Assembly (NCBI RefSeq): GCF_036850765.1 | Contig: NC_089495.1 | Coordinates: forward strand, 63,712,410 to 63,776,409 | From: Saccopteryx bilineata | Taxonomy: Eukaryota; Chordata; Mammalia; Chiroptera; Emballonuridae | Direction: 5' to 3' | Length of the DNA: 64,000 nucleotides | Shown here: piece after piece, positions 30,428 to 43,677 of the stretch | Numbering within the stretch: position 1 is the stretch's first letter | Layout of the letters: each line of letters opens with the position of its first letter | Translations under genes and position numbers: made by a program | The notes under the pieces: model-generated | Seen by the model: the letters and a program-made list of their open reading frames with translations, nothing else | What the model was told of the DNA's origin: nothing | The model's database searches: none

Positions 30428-30810
30428 TTTTTTTTTTTTTTAATTCAATGAGAGAAATGGAAGCAGAGACAGACTCCTGCATATGCCCTGTCCAGGATCC
30501 ACTGATTTAGCCTACTAAGCAGTGATGCTAGGTCCATCTGGGGCCATTTATCTGTTGCTCTAACCAAGTTTTTTCTTAGCACCTGAGGCAGAGGCTGTGT
30601 TGGCATCTTCAGCGTCCAGGGCCAACTCACTCCAATGAGCCATGACTATAAGAGTGGGAGAGAGAGAAAGAGAAAGAGAGAGAGAAGTGAGAGGGAGCGG
30701 AGAGGAGAAGCCGATGAGTGCTTCTTCTGTGTGCCCCAACCACTAATTGAACCCAAAACATCCACATACTGGGCTGATTCTCTACCACTGAACAAACCAG
30801 CCAAGGCATG
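30428..30810 (-). mobile_element. Diverged Rhin-1-like SINE
   Basis: It has a T-rich end at about 30,426-30,443 (the complement of the A tail), then the tail block, a purine-rich body (30,655-30,700) and a degraded tRNA head ending about 30,810. The flanking duplication is atgcactactttt (30,417 region and after 30,807). Confidence 0.8.
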
Positions 30811-30815
30811 CACTA

Positions 30816-31449
30816 CTTTTTGGTTCTAGTCAGAGAACAACGTCCTGATGGCTTCTGTTTCACAAATTTCTCAAAACAGAAATAGATAGTGACAGTCATG
30901 AATATCTTACCACCTGATTAAGAGTAAAGGAAGATCAAAAACATTTGAAAGTTTGTTTGATTGTTATGAATCTTCACACTATTTGCAAACAAAATTATAT
31001 CTAAAGCCTTGTTTAAGGTTATGGAACTACTCTCTTCCTTTGAACCTCCTGATTTCTTCTTTTTCTACTATCCTGATTCAGCCACTGTAAGGACAAAGGT
31101 AATTAGATGTGTGACTGAAGGTGCTCTGTGCTCATGGAAGACTGACTACCATATACACATCTTCTTGGAGAATTTCATGGAATGACAGAATCAAACTTAC
31201 AGCTCCATTAAACATGTGCACAAAAATTAGTACTGTGGAAAGAAAAGGTAACTAAATAAAGCTCATGTGGTATGTGCAGGTTTCCACTGTGGGGAGGTGG
31301 TGGTAGAGGGAACTTAAGGCTGAGGCCCTTTGGGTAAATTTCATATACTTTTTTGTTTCTTTTACATCTTAATATATCATTAGAATTCGTGTGTTATATG
31401 TGTAAACTTCTCAGTCCCATAAATGCCAAAGGGAATTCTCCTGAATGGA
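30816..31449. other. Unassigned sequence
   Basis: No recognised repeat, gene or signal. Base composition is closer to unique sequence than the flanking repeats. Confidence 0.4.
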
Positions 31450-32340
31450 AATAAACTTGTGTTGACAAATGTTGGTGAAATACATGACTTGCTCCTGTAA
31501 ACCAATGCTGATTGAAGCCAATTCAATGCCAATAGGAATCCCTAATTTGGGACACAGTGAAGAAGAAAACTTTATTTTGAAACAGCTTAACTGCAGTACA
31601 ATACAACTGTGAAGCAAACTGGAACCTAGGCACCTCTCTGGCTAGAGAACTCAGCTCTGGTCCTTGATGATCTGTTCTGTGCTGGTCGGCTTCACTGTGC
31701 AGTTCATTCTGTGCCATTCTGCTCTGGTCTGCTCCACTTCGCTCTTGCAGGACATCCTTGGTTTTTTAGCTTAGCCAGGAAAATGCAGTCTTCAGTCTTC
31801 TGTTGAAAAGGAAAGTGCACTGCCCAAGCCAGAGGGCATCTGGTTTATATAGAAAGAAGTCTTTGTCCTTTGTCCTTAATTGATCTTTTCTCATGCAGAT
31901 GAAGATGCCAAATCTGCACAGTTCAATTGATTCAAAAAGCACTTTTCTGATTGGTCAGAATGGAGTTGTTCTGATTGGTCAGTGAAGATGTTCATGGTGG
32001 TGTAGCAGCACAGTTCTAATTGGATGGGGAAAGCTTCAGTTGAAATAGGCTTCCAGAAACTCCTTTATAAGGGCAGGCTCAGAAGGCAAAAACAGTGCAG
32101 GCAGGCAGTTCAAGGCAGAGGCAGTCAGTTCAGTGCAGACATCCCCCAAAAGTGCAGTTTGCATGAGAGGTCCTTGTGTAGAAATGGCTACTAGGTTCCG
32201 TTTTTGTTTTTTGAGTTTTTTGTTTTTGTTTTTTAATATTAGCTCAGATATACACCAAAGGACTTTTTTAGTAGGCATCTTTTTTCTCAGGGTCATACTC
32301 AGCAACTTCCTCCCTGTCCTCACCCAGATGGTTGAACAAA
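31450..32340 (-). mobile_element. LTR-like element with CCAAT, TATA and poly-A signals
   Basis: Read on the minus strand, two CCAAT boxes (complements of ctgattggtcag at about 31,947-31,957 and 31,971-31,981) lie upstream of a TATA-like box (31,843-31,852, complement of ggtttatatag). About 270 bases further on is AATAAA (complement at 31,571-31,576). This U3-R layout is that of a retroviral LTR. Possible TG...CA ends are at about 31,457 and 32,337, but no target duplication was confirmed. No internal retroviral genes adjoin it, so it is probably a solo LTR. The family is not recognised. Confidence 0.6.
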
Positions 32341-32346
32341 ATTAAT

Positions 32347-32796
32347 AGATTTTAAAAAGAAGAAATGCAGATCATAAGTTTAACTTAGGATTTAAAATAT
32401 GCAGGGGTTATAGGAAATGCAATATGTTAACAAAGCAGTTTTCTGTGGCTAGTGAGAAAGATTAATAGAAACTGGGGTTTACAGTACATTGACTACTACT
32501 GAATTCAATTAGAAATGATTGTTCCAGTTTCTATGACTATAACTGAATTTTTACAAAAATTGAAGGAACTTGTTTCAGATATTGTGAACATCTTCTTTGT
32601 CATGTCACTGGCAACAGAGAATGAAGATTACTTTGCATTTACTTGGTACGATCTCCATTATAGTATACTGAGTGGATCAAGAATTAAGATAACTGAATGT
32701 TCACTCTAATTTCCAAAGTACTAGGATTTAACTGACAGGGTTTACAGTTGGAGAGGGAGGTTAATGTGATCTGTGTGTGTGTGGGGGGGGTTTGAG
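32347..32796. other. Unassigned sequence
   Basis: A short 64-codon frame at 32,515-32,709 has no recognisable domain and no supporting features. No repeat is identified. Confidence 0.35.
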
Positions 32797-33040
32797 GGTT
32801 TGTTTTTTTTTTGTATTTTTCTGAAGTTGGAAACGGGGAGGCAGTCAGACAGACTCCCGCATGTGCCCGACTGGGATCCACCTGGCATGCCCACCAGGGG
32901 GCGATGCTCTGCCCATCTGGGGTGTTGCTCTGTTGCAACCAGGGCCATTCTAGTGCTGAGGCAGAAGCCATGAAGCAATCCTCAGCGCCCGGGCCAACTT
33001 TGCTCCAATGGAGCCTTGGGTGCGGGAGGGGAAGAGAGTG
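32797..33040 (-). mobile_element. Rhin-1-like SINE lacking its tRNA head
   Basis: The T-rich end and tail block are intact (32,800-33,020), but the copy stops in the purine-rich body at about 33,040, so the tRNA-derived promoter part is missing. 5' truncation at insertion or a later deletion could explain this. Confidence 0.8.
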
Positions 33041-33890
33041 ATAGTTGAAATACTAGCCTCCCAAAGATGCCCATGTGCAATCGTTGAAACCTGTGAATAT
33101 GTTATATTAAATAGCAAAGGATATTTAAACTAACACTTGTAATTAATGCTGCTGCTAACTAACCTTAAAAAATATAATATTCTGGATTATCCTGGTGGAG
33201 CTAATGAAATAAAAAAAATAATTCTTAAATGTGGAAGAAGGTGGCAGAAAAATATTCAAGAAAAATACTCAATTGGATGACTGTTGCTAACTTTGAAGAT
33301 TAAAGCAGACATAGATATGGGGAATTAGATGAAGGGCAGAAAAATGGATTCAACCCTAAAGCCTTTGGAAATGTGTGCAGTTCCCCTAATGCTTTGATTA
33401 TTGTCCAATGAACATTTCAGAATTCTGTTTCTTTGTGAGTTTTTTTTTTGTATTTTTCTGAAGTGAGAAGCATGGGGGGGGGCAGACAGACAGACTCCCG
33501 CATGTGCCCTGACCCGGATCCATGGGGCATGCCCACCAGGGGGCAATGCTCGGCCCCTCTGGGGCTTCGCTTGACTGCAATTGGAGCCATTCTAGCACCT
33601 GAGGCAGAGGCCATGGAGCCAGCCTCAGCACCACCCAGGCCAACTTTGCTCCAGTGGAAACTTGGCTGCAGGAGGAGAAGAGAGAGATAGAGAGAAAGGA
33701 GAGGAAGAAGGGTGGTGAAACAGTGGGCGCGTCTTCTGTGTGCCCTGACCAGGAATCAAACCCCGAACTTTCACATGCCGGGCCGATGCTCCACTGCTGA
33801 GCCAACCAGCTGGAGTCTGTATTTATGTTGTTTTAAGACACTAAGTTTGTAGAAATTTAATGTGTAAGCAATAGGAAAACAATACATATT
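33041..33890 (+). mobile_element. MLT1-like (ERVL-MaLR) LTR, split by a SINE
   Basis: The stretches 33,045-33,430 and 33,816-33,890 together resemble an MLT1-type LTR. They show an opening like gaaatactagcctcccaaag, a middle with attatcctggtggagc, and a 3' end with tgttgttttaagacactaag and caataggaaaacaatac. The Rhin-1-like SINE at 33,438-33,815 interrupts it. These LTRs are ancient and shared by placental mammals. Family recognition is from memory. Confidence 0.6.
33438..33815 (-). mobile_element. Rhin-1-like SINE
   Basis: Full-length copy: T-rich end at about 33,440, tail block, purine-rich body (33,670-33,710), and a tRNA head ending at about 33,815 with the complements of the B box (caaaccccgaac) and the A box. 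It interrupts an MLT1-like LTR. Confidence 0.88.
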
Positions 33891-33989
33891 GCTACATAAA
33901 GGTAATAACCTTCAAATACAATATGTGCAGTTCAACACAACAAAGTTAGTCATATTAAAGCTGTATTTAAACATCTTGATTAAGCTGCA

Positions 33990-33991
<2 letters not shown>

Positions 33992-34036
<45 letters not shown>
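33992..34036. repeat. (TG)n microsatellite
   Basis: Uninterrupted TG dinucleotides over about 44 bases. The minus-strand His/Thr reading frame across it has no meaning. Confidence 0.95.
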
Positions 34037-34037
<1 letters not shown>

Positions 34038-34194
34038 ATGTACAGGTATCATACAGATCATTTGAGTTGCATGTATAAAGTAATTTATTTGAAATGATTT
34101 CAGTACTGCAGTAGTGATTTTTGCTAGGGTGTTAGCTTTGAACATGGAGAGAAATATACATAATTGTTGCTTATTTATTTATATTATATTATTA

Positions 34195-34310
34195 TTGACT
34201 TTATTTGGGGTTACATTGGTTAAGAAAATTATATAAGTTTCAAGTATATAATTCTTCAGTACATCACCTGTACATTGTATTTTGTGTTCACATATTTATT
34301 TGTTGATTTA
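34195..34310 (-). mobile_element. L1 3' end fragment, antisense
   Basis: The stretch ggggttacattggttaag and the following bases match the antisense of an old L1 3'UTR. It is short and diverged. Confidence 0.55.
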
Positions 34311-36735
34311 TCTTTTGTTCATAAATTTAGATACAGAGTTGTTATAATTAAAACAATTTTAGATTGTTTTCCCAAGTCCTGTTATCCAATCACAGTTGAA
34401 GGAAAAGGTTTTAAGGGAGAAAATATAAAGTATGGTTTCTGTGCAACTGGCTTGAATGTTATCATTGATGGAGATTCAATATAAAAACAAAAGACAAGCA
34501 CATTAATCAAAATAGCTGAAGAACTGAATAATTTAGGTTAATAGTAATTCAACATCTTATTAGTAAGTGGCATGCATTAAGTGCATTTAAACTCAACCAC
34601 ACTTTAAACCTGTGTATTTTTTTTAATTTACCTAGTTTAATAAAAATAAATCATGCCCTGAGATTAAAAAAATTACGTCTAATATGTCTTATTTAAATCT
34701 TTATAAAAGAAATAACTAGTATTTAAGGTTTTCTAAAAATGATCTGTTGTTATTTCATTTTAATTAGTGAAAATAAATAAGTAAAAATTCACTTGTTCAA
34801 ATCTATTTATTTCAGTTTTCACTTTTTTCTTTATTTTTGAAACTGCAAAATTGCAATACAATGTAAGACTCATTTTTAAAACATCTATCTTTACTTCATA
34901 TTGTCTTTCATGTGAGGAGCTAAGAGCATTTCACATCTTTTCACGATGCCAGAGGCTCACAGTCCAATTTCTACTCACTTGTGTGAGACCTGCCACCCCT
35001 TTCTGAATGAACTTCTTAGCTCTCTGACCGTGGAACAAAATTCCTGACCTGTAGTCCTAAAAACAGAGCATTCTTTTGGTCAGCTGTTACTATCTAACAG
35101 TTTTAAATGTTCCAGCTTGTTAGGAACATATCTAAATTTTTTAAAAATTGCCTTTGTAATGTGATTTCTAAAATCTCCAATAATCAAACACACTGTTAAA
35201 TGAAAGACTATGATTATTTATTTACTTTTCTTAAAAATTTTTCATTTCTAACAGTTGGTCTTTTTATAATTATTTTTATTTAAATTGATATTTTTAATAT
35301 AATTTTCAAATTTCCTTGGAGGCACTTTTAACCGCTCTTTGGCCTGAGATGTTTATCTATGACATTTTATCCTTTCAACACGTGAAGTTAATGCACTGAG
35401 ACAAGAAAAATAGTAAGATTTGACTTTCTCTCAAATCTCCAACTGTACCCCAAGAAAGCACTGAGAGCCTAGAGTTTTTACTTTTTCCTGATTGCACAGT
35501 TTTCCTGTTGTTTTTTAATTTAACATGTTTTTTGAAGTTTAGCTAGAAAAGAAGAGCAGTTAAAACCCTTGACGTATACTAAGTGCTTGATTAAGTTAAG
35601 TATTTATTGTTACTTTGGTATATAGAAATATAAGTTATGATGTAACATACTAGTAATATGCATATGAACAAGATATGTTTCAAATTTATAAGGAGTTGAT
35701 ATTATAAGTTAAAAAAATGGTGGTGGCACAGTATTTTGTCATGTACAACCATTATCCAAGAAAATGTTTGCATTTTACAAGAATGGGAAAAAGAGTAATA
35801 GTAACAATAGTGAACACACGTATAAATCATTATCAAAATAATTGCATGTGTTAAGAAACATGCCACTACTTAGCATGAATTTGACTATGAACTATACACA
35901 TGATTAAGGAATTTAATTTGAGCTGTATATATTTTTTTATATTTGTACTGAGAACACAGATGTGTCTGAGTCTTGATGTGTCTAATTTGTGAAACTATTT
36001 GTAAATATATAATTCCTGTCCTAATAAACTCATGCATTTCACAAGAAATAGGTGTTTTGCGAGAAAGTACTTCATACACTGCAAGATGATATAACATTTT
36101 TTAAAAAAGTACTAGCAGAGTTATTAAAAACAATTTATGGAACCTCCTGTTAGAGGCATATATGAATCCATGAGGGGCTGAGCAAGAATCGATTGTATAC
36201 TGAGGTTATGTAATGGAAAATTCCTTGCAAATGTTTACACATACTACATTGTCTTTGTTCAATTTTATATGAAGGACGTTATGAAAATGCATTTCTCTGG
36301 AAAGTCAGGAAAGTAACATTGTAAATAAAAGAGTGAATGGGCCAAGGGAAGCAGCTGAAGACAGGCTTCTGAGAGACGCTGAAGAGGCCTAAAGGGCCAA
36401 GGCTGAAAAGAAGACACATTTAACTCGTTAACATGAAACAAGTTCCTCATGTCCAGCTTGGAACTCCAGGCTGTCGGGAGCAGCTAACAGGTCTCAGCGT
36501 AACAGCATGGTGCAGAGGCAGTGAGTGGATGGTAACCTGCAGGAAACTTCTGTAGTCACTGCATCCCAGATATTGGCCACAGACATAGCTGCAGAGTTAC
36601 CTTCAAGTATCTGATGAACTAGATCCCTCCATATTGTGAGGCCTTTATTAAATACTGTTTAAAAAAAAAACCTTTTAAAAAGTAACTAATGTCTATAATA
36701 GTATAAAAGGAGCATATATGTATGTGTATCCATCT
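34311..36735. other. AT-rich unassigned DNA
   Basis: About 2.4 kb with no gene and no repeat that I can name. The higher-GC piece around 34,930-35,090 looks unique but shows no coding frame. Confidence 0.45.
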
Positions 36736-36737
36736 CT

Positions 36738-36925
36738 GAAATTTACTATGTGCCAGATATGTTTTATTCAGATGATCTTGTAAATCCTAGTAACAGAATG
36801 ATAAGCTCATTGTTATTGTGTTCATTTTAAAGATCAGGGAATTAATATAATAATCTTTAAGTAATTTGCTCAATTTTAAGCAGCTAATAAATGTTTAAAA
36901 CCAGAATTTCAAACAAGCAATTTTG
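36738..36925 (+). mobile_element. MIR SINE relic
   Basis: The segment shows the MIR landmarks: ttactatgtgccagatatg, then taaatcctagtaac, then cattttaaagatcaggga, then taagtaatttgctcaa. MIR is an ancient tRNA-derived SINE common to all mammals. Confidence 0.75.
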
Positions 36926-39900
36926 ATTTCAGAAACAAGGTTGAGAATCATGACATACTGCTTCTTTAGATAGAGTGTAGTTTACTAACCTCCGGTTACT
37001 GTTTTCTATACACTTTTATTATGTAGTTGAGCTGCTTATCTCCCTGCCACACCAGGTGAGATTATGCACATATATACACATGCATATATGCAAACATGTA
37101 ACAGCAATAAGATAAACCCCAAATAGCTGCAACAAGAAAGTTGTTTAAATTAGTGAAGGAGGAATTATGTATTATCTGAATCAATAATATATAAGTAGGG
37201 GCCTAGAATGTAGGAATATTTTTCTTGCATCTAACTAAAAGTTATAATTTTCCCAGAAAATATCAGTATTTTTTACACAATTTATGACACTCGGTGGAAA
37301 TGAAGAGAAGAAAAATGGCAACTTTGAGATATATTACAAGAATGAATTAAACTCAGATGCATTTCTTCAAGTCCAACATTTTATTTAACTATGAAATAGG
37401 TATTTTAAAGCATTAAATATTTGTTCCATATTGAAATACCTAGTTTCTCCAAAGATAATAGGGCTGCAACATTTAGATATGCATTTTTCTCTTCTCCCGC
37501 ATTATAACATTTGCTTCAATAAATTTAATTAGTTCAAAGATTACGTGTAATATAAATGTTGCCTAAAGATGATATGATGACTGATAATGCTTGAATCTTC
37601 ACTCTTAAGTGATTAATATGCTATGATTACTTGAAAGAAGACAATGTTATACTATACAGGAGCATGCTGTTGGTTGCTAGTGAGAAATTGTAAGTAGAAA
37701 GAAGTCTGTTTATGGAGATTTCAGAGGCAAATATTTGTCCTATTGTTGATTGGTGCAGATTGACTCAGTTATTGATTTCAACTATCTGTATTCAATAAAT
37801 CCATTGCAGTTTAAATTCATTTGACCTAGAACTGCCAAACAGAAATTCAAAAGAATGACAGGAAAGATAGGAGTAAGTAAAGTGAATTGGTAGTTGCAAG
37901 TGGGGAGATGTTTTCTTTCAGCAGTGGTATTTGGTGACTTTGGACCACTTACAGTAAAAGGATTAGTACCTGGTCCTTAGTATCATCAGAAAGACAAAGG
38001 TAATAGTGGGAATACCTTTCTACTACAAAGAACGGTGGACTGGTTAAGATTCCCCCACCCCTGCATTATTATTAAATAATAAGAGCACAGTTTAGTTTTC
38101 TTGCCCTTCCAGAAATTACAATTACTGCATATTACAGTATAGTAGGGTCATTACTACTCAAATAAATGACAGAATTTCCTGTCATTTAATTTAATTTAAT
38201 GAGATTTCTGACTAAAACTTCAAAAGTAAGTTATATTCTATAAATGCAAAGATGGATTAGTGATATAGATGATCACAATGTTTCTTTAATTTAAGCAGAT
38301 AAGACAAAAAACAAAGTTTAGTTACCTAATATTTGCCTCAAAACAGAAGTAAATATCTTCATTCATCAAAAAAAATTTACATAACAATAAATTTCACATT
38401 TGTCTAAAATTCATATACTAAATATCTATTGCAAACATATAATGAAGATTAAATACTAATAATATCAGTGAAGGCAGAAAAGATGAGAATGTTTACAATC
38501 ACTGTTAATGTGATTCAACTTATTTTGGAAGCCTTATTTCATTGCAATAAAATTATTAAAGTTTTTAAATATACCAATATAAAAATTCCAAAGTCATAAT
38601 GTTTATAAATTTCCTATCTAAAATATTTAGAAAGATCAACTAAAACAAAAATAAAAACAGTAATAATGCCTGGGAAATTGGCAAGATAAATGATAAGCAC
38701 AACAGAAGCAACAAGTCTCCTTTTATGTCAATAATAAACAATAGAAAATGTAATGTGAAAACATTTCATATAATCACAAACATTTTAAATTAGTCAAAGG
38801 TAGTCTGGTCATTGGGTTTTGATTAGAAAGTGTGGCTGGAGCTCAGAGAGTAGAAACAGATTGCTGTGTGTACTCCTGAAGTCTCAGGACCCTAGCCACA
38901 CATCACCAACCACACACATGTTTCACATGGGAGTTGTGGAGAGGTCCACATCTAGGAGCTAGGAAGGCTGTACAGTTCAGTGACTATCTTAAGTTATTGC
39001 AGCCCTGTAATATTTTAAAATGAAAGTTTTTATTAAACATTTGATTGCCTATATTTTCCAGATAATTCCTTTAATTTACCACTTCACTTGCTCAGTCAAG
39101 TCATTCAAAATTACCCAGTGTTTTTATCTGTATTAAAGCTTACCCTCTATATATGACATTTAGTTTAATTTCACTGCCAATTGCTTTACCCTAGTTGAAA
39201 ATTCTTTCATTTGGGACTTACCTAATAACTATTAAAATATTATTCTTTTGAAACATACTATAATTAAAAATAAAGTGTATTCTATTCTTAAGCCAACTAT
39301 AAAGGAATTTTAGAAAGAATGACAGTTTTAAAATTCTGTTTACTCAGTCTTAAATCACATCTAACATTGCTTCAGATACTCTTCTAAGATCTTGGAAAGA
39401 GATCTTAAAAGTTAATGAAGTCTTGGATGAAAGATATAAGACAAGAAGATTCACTCAATAACCCTCTAATATAAATTGAAAAGGCCAAATTTTCTCATTT
39501 CATACTTGTGCCCCTACTGACCTGCTAACTCTCTGTATATACACACATACAGATAGACACATGTAGGCATACATACATACGTTTACGAATATTTGTACAT
39601 GCACTCATTGTTATTAGACAATACCTTCATCCTGTCCTGTAAAAAGTTTAGCAAAAAGATGATCAGTATCATTTATTAGACTATCATGAAAAAAAAATAA
39701 TAGAAGCGTATATTTAGTGACTCCAAACTGTAGAATAGATTTCAAGGTGTTCAGTTTTGCATTGTACTTGTTTCTAGAGCAAAATAAATAAGAAAAAAAA
39801 GGATAAATTTAACTGACAAAATTCCTTCCATATTTAAGCTGCAAGTTTTGAAGACGTATTTATTCTGAAAGTCAAGCTTTAAGAATCAGCCTTGAGTGGA

Positions 39901-40830
39901 GCAAAATTTTTTTTAAAAAAACCAGTATTTTTGCTATTGATTATAATTATGAATTAATAAAATCTTAATCTTTATCTTAGAGCTTTAAGATAAAAATTTA
40001 AAGTTTATACATTCAGTCTTAAGTTTATGCATTACAAACTGAAATAGAACAATTCAAAGTAAGACTATGGACTGTTTTCAAAAAAATTAATGTATATGTG
40101 ATAGTCAAGAGTCTTATTTACATCGCCATAAAGCATATTATAAGAAAAATAAAAAAAAATGTTTCTTTCTAAACGTAAAGTTTATTTTAATTCTTTCAAC
40201 AATACATAGTCATTAAACACTGAATATATGTCATTGATATATGTACTAATGACCCAATAGCAATCACACAGTCTTCGTTTCTATTGTCCTAATATATGCA
40301 GTGTTATGACATAAGGAAAGTTAACTATGCTTCTATGGTCATTGTATAAATTTATTTGTCCTAAAAATATACACACAAAAATACACACATAACACAAACA
40401 CTTTTGCTATAACTTTCCTTTGAAAAAATACACTAAAATTATAATATATGTGCTAGGATACTTAACTACTTAGGGTAAAGGAGAGATGTGAGGTGATTAT
40501 TTTGTGCAGTTTTCACTGCAGTTAGTTATTTCTCACTTCACATTTTTCTAAGCTAGCACCAGGAGTGAGCTTCTCATTGTGTTGTATCCACATTTATAAG
40601 CAGTTGTTCACTACAGCTGTACAATTTCCAAAAATAAGCAGTCAAAATATCCTACAGATTACTGTGAAGGCATGTCCTTCACCTTCTTGTGGAAGATAGA
40701 TTTATGGACTTTCTAGAATTCAGAGAAAGATTTGATTATCTGTAGGTAAGATACTACATTTTCCTTTTTGTCTCTTTCAAATTTTGGACAGAAAGATGTA
40801 TCGTTTTTTAACCTTTAATTTTTTTAAATA
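36926..40830. other. AT-rich unassigned DNA, 3.9 kb
   Basis: No recognisable repeat, gene or CpG-rich promoter. A slightly GC-richer piece at 38,815-39,000 is not assigned. This is the longest stretch in the window without an identified young transposable element. Confidence 0.45.
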
Positions 40831-40834
40831 TTTT

Positions 40835-41150
40835 TGTGACAGAGAGAGAGAGACAAAGACAGAGAAAGGGACAGATAGAGACAGACAGGAAGGGAGAGAA
40901 ATGAGAAACATTAATTTTCGTTGCAGCACCGTAGTTGTTAGTTGATTGCTTTCTCATATGTGTCTTGACTAGGGGGCTGCAACAGACTGAGTGATCTCTT
41001 GCTCAAGCCAGCGACATTGGGCTCAAGCTGGTGAGCCTTGCTCAGACCAGATGAGCCCACACTCAAGCTGGTGTCCTTGGGTTTGGAACCTGGGTCCTCC
41101 ATGTGCCAGTCCAATGCTCTATCCACTGCGCCATCCCCTGGTTAGACTCT
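40835..41150 (-). mobile_element. tRNA-derived SINE, second bat family
   Basis: Same family as 26,437-26,762: a purine-rich (gaga)n end at 40,840-40,905, a body with ctcaagctggtgagcc, and a tRNA head complement ending at ctctatccactgcgcc (about 41,115-41,132). Confidence 0.85.
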
Positions 41151-43150
41151 TTTTTTTTTAACTTTAGATCTACTGTTTCATGGTAATTCAATAAAAGAAA
41201 GATAATTTTTCTAATAAGTGGTTCTGGTGCAACTGGACATAAACAGAAAAGAACAATGAAACAATCTGTTTCATAATTTATAAATAAAATAACTAATTTT
41301 AAAATTCAGGAGAAATATTTGAATCTCAGGCTAGGCAAAAGTTCTTAGACTGGACATCAAAAATATATTTTATACAAGGAAATTTTGATATGTTTACCTC
41401 TATTTAAATGTTTTTGTGAAGGATTATATTATGAGAAAGAAAGTTATTGATGGGAAAATATTTATAAACCAAACAGCAAGAAAAGTATTTAAATCTAAAT
41501 TATATAAAGAACATTTCATACTCATTAGTTACAAAAACAAACAAAACATTTAATAAAAAATTATAAAAGTAATAAACATACATTTCATAAAGAAGAGAAC
41601 ACTTAGCTACCAGGTGCCTCATTGCTTGAATAAAACATCAAATATAAAATCAAAAAAAAATTTTTTAAACTCTTTCTTTGGTGGTAAAAGCAGGAGACTA
41701 AAACTAGAGAAATCACTTACTCTTCTTGTTCTGTTTTCCTTTATGGACCTGTGTAGGGGGAGTTTGAGGGTCATTTGGTCAGGGAAGACATGGTAGTCTT
41801 ATCTCAATGGAGGGAGCCCAGAACCAAAGGCACAGGCAGCTTATGGACCATGGGTTTGTAGAGAGTTGTGGGGAGGGCTAAGAGTTCAAAAGTACTGGGT
41901 ACTGAATCAGCATCAGGAAAAGCATCTTCAAGGTTTTCCCCTCCTCCCTTTTAAGGAGGACCCAGGTGCCAGAGGAAGACCTCTGCCTAAAGACTTCAGA
42001 TTAAAAGACTTAGCAGTAAAGGCATCTGGGTTTAAAAGGCAAATAAAGTATGTTAGAGTATGACTTGCCACGGAGGCCTGGGTGCTTGATTGCATCTCCC
42101 TTCAGGGAATGCAACAACGTAATGGCTGTGCTCCAAGTTGGGTGTGGGGAGGGCAGCTTTCCTGAGAGGACGTTCAGGTGAAGTCTTTGTAATGTCAGTG
42201 ATCAGACATGAAAAATCAGTTTTTAAAGTAGGTGCGAGACTCCTGAAGTCTGAAGATGATAGACAAATATTCTGTTGGTTAATGATTGTGAAGAGTTGGG
42301 GTAGGTCACTGGGTTTCAGAAAGAGAAAATAGACTATTAAATTACTGAACCAGAATAATAGGAAGGAGAAGGTATTAAAAAAAAAGAATGAACAAGATAA
42401 GAAGAAAAAGAAGAAGAAAATAAAATATGGTTAGGCAATTAATACTGGATTCTAACAATCAAGAGGAATGTCGAATGGCAGTAGTCAGAGGGCAGGTGTT
42501 GTTCACTTAAAAGATTAAGATGTTTTAGAAGTATTCTAAGAGCAATGGGAATCTATAAATGGCTTTTAAGCAGAAAGGTTGCATACTTAAGTTTGCCATT
42601 TAAAATTTTACTTCTACTGCTTGTGGAAAGTGCATTATGGTGACTGCAAAGAAAATTGGGAGCAGAATGGCCAAGTAAATTTATTTCACAGTACTTCAGG
42701 AGGCATGTTGGTTTCATAGATGAAGTAGGTGTCAAAAAAATGGAAAGGGAATAGCTTAATTAAGAGCTATATTTTTAATTAGAATTGATATTCTTAATAT
42801 TTTTGGTGTGTGAAAGTCAAGAACAAGAAAGCATGACTTGGTATTATGGCATGATCAACTGAGTATATGGAGTATTTTTGTCTCATTTATTTATTTAATT
42901 TTTATTGATTTTGGAACAATGGAAGAAAAGATTTCGAAGGAAAACAAATACATTATTTTGATCAAATTAGGAGACTGATATAAAAATTAAAGGCAAGTAA
43001 AAGAGGATATAAGATAAAACATTTCTTTAGTAAATATTGAATTGTAAAGAAAACTTTAAGCATACATAAAATAATTAATAGTTTAGATACAACCTAATTG
43101 ACAGGACCGAGAACTATCTAGAATATTTTCATTTTTGAGTTAAAAAAGCT
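41151..43150. other. Unassigned DNA with possible old repeats
   Basis: AT-rich at both ends. The part 41,740-42,350 is GC-richer and includes an AATAAA at about 42,042. The part 42,520-42,740 resembles an ancient mammalian interspersed repeat (around ggcttttaagcagaaagg) that I cannot name with confidence. Short frames of 60-65 codons here show no domain. Confidence 0.35.
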
Positions 43151-43151
43151 T

Positions 43152-43525
43152 AGCCCTGGCCAGCTGGCTCAGTGGCAGAGCATTGGCCTGGCATGTGGAT
43201 GTCCCAGGTTTAATTCCTGGTGAGGGCACACAAAAGAATTGTCCATCTGCTTCACCATCCTTCCCCCTCTCACTTCTCTCTCTCTCCTCCTCCTCCTGCA
43301 AACATGGCTCGATTGGAGCAAGTTGATCCCAGGAGCTAATGATGGCTTCATAAACTCCACTTCAGGCACTAAGAAAAGCTTAGTTGCTGAGCAAAGGAGC
43401 AATGCCCCAGATGACCAAAACATCTCATCTAGTGATCTTCCTGGGTGGATCCCAGTTGGGGCACATGAGGGAGTCTATATCTCTGTCTCTCCTCCTCTCA
43501 CTGACTAAAAACAAAAACAACAACA
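43152..43525 (+). mobile_element. Diverged Rhin-1-like SINE
   Basis: tRNA head with gccctggccagctggctcagtg and a degraded B box (ggtttaattcc). A CT-rich body, the tail block and an A-rich (caaaaa)n end at about 43,507-43,530 follow. It has many substitutions against the copies at 2.6 and 51.4 kb. Confidence 0.85.
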
Positions 43526-43677
43526 AAAACCCCAGGAGTTTAGAGCATGGCTATAGCAATGGATTAAAAATAAAAAGTAAGGATAATTCTATTAACTTTT
43601 TATTTGCTAAAGCTTGTCATTGAATTTCTGTTAGATTTAATTCTCTCACAATGAGTTTTACAAAAATTAGTGGCAGA

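Noticed and set aside
32515..32709. 64-codon open frame in unassigned DNA
   Set aside because: Too short, no domain, no splice-site or promoter context, and chance length for AT-rich sequence.
33912..34145. Minus-strand open frame with a His-Thr run
   Set aside because: It is the translation of a (TG)n microsatellite.
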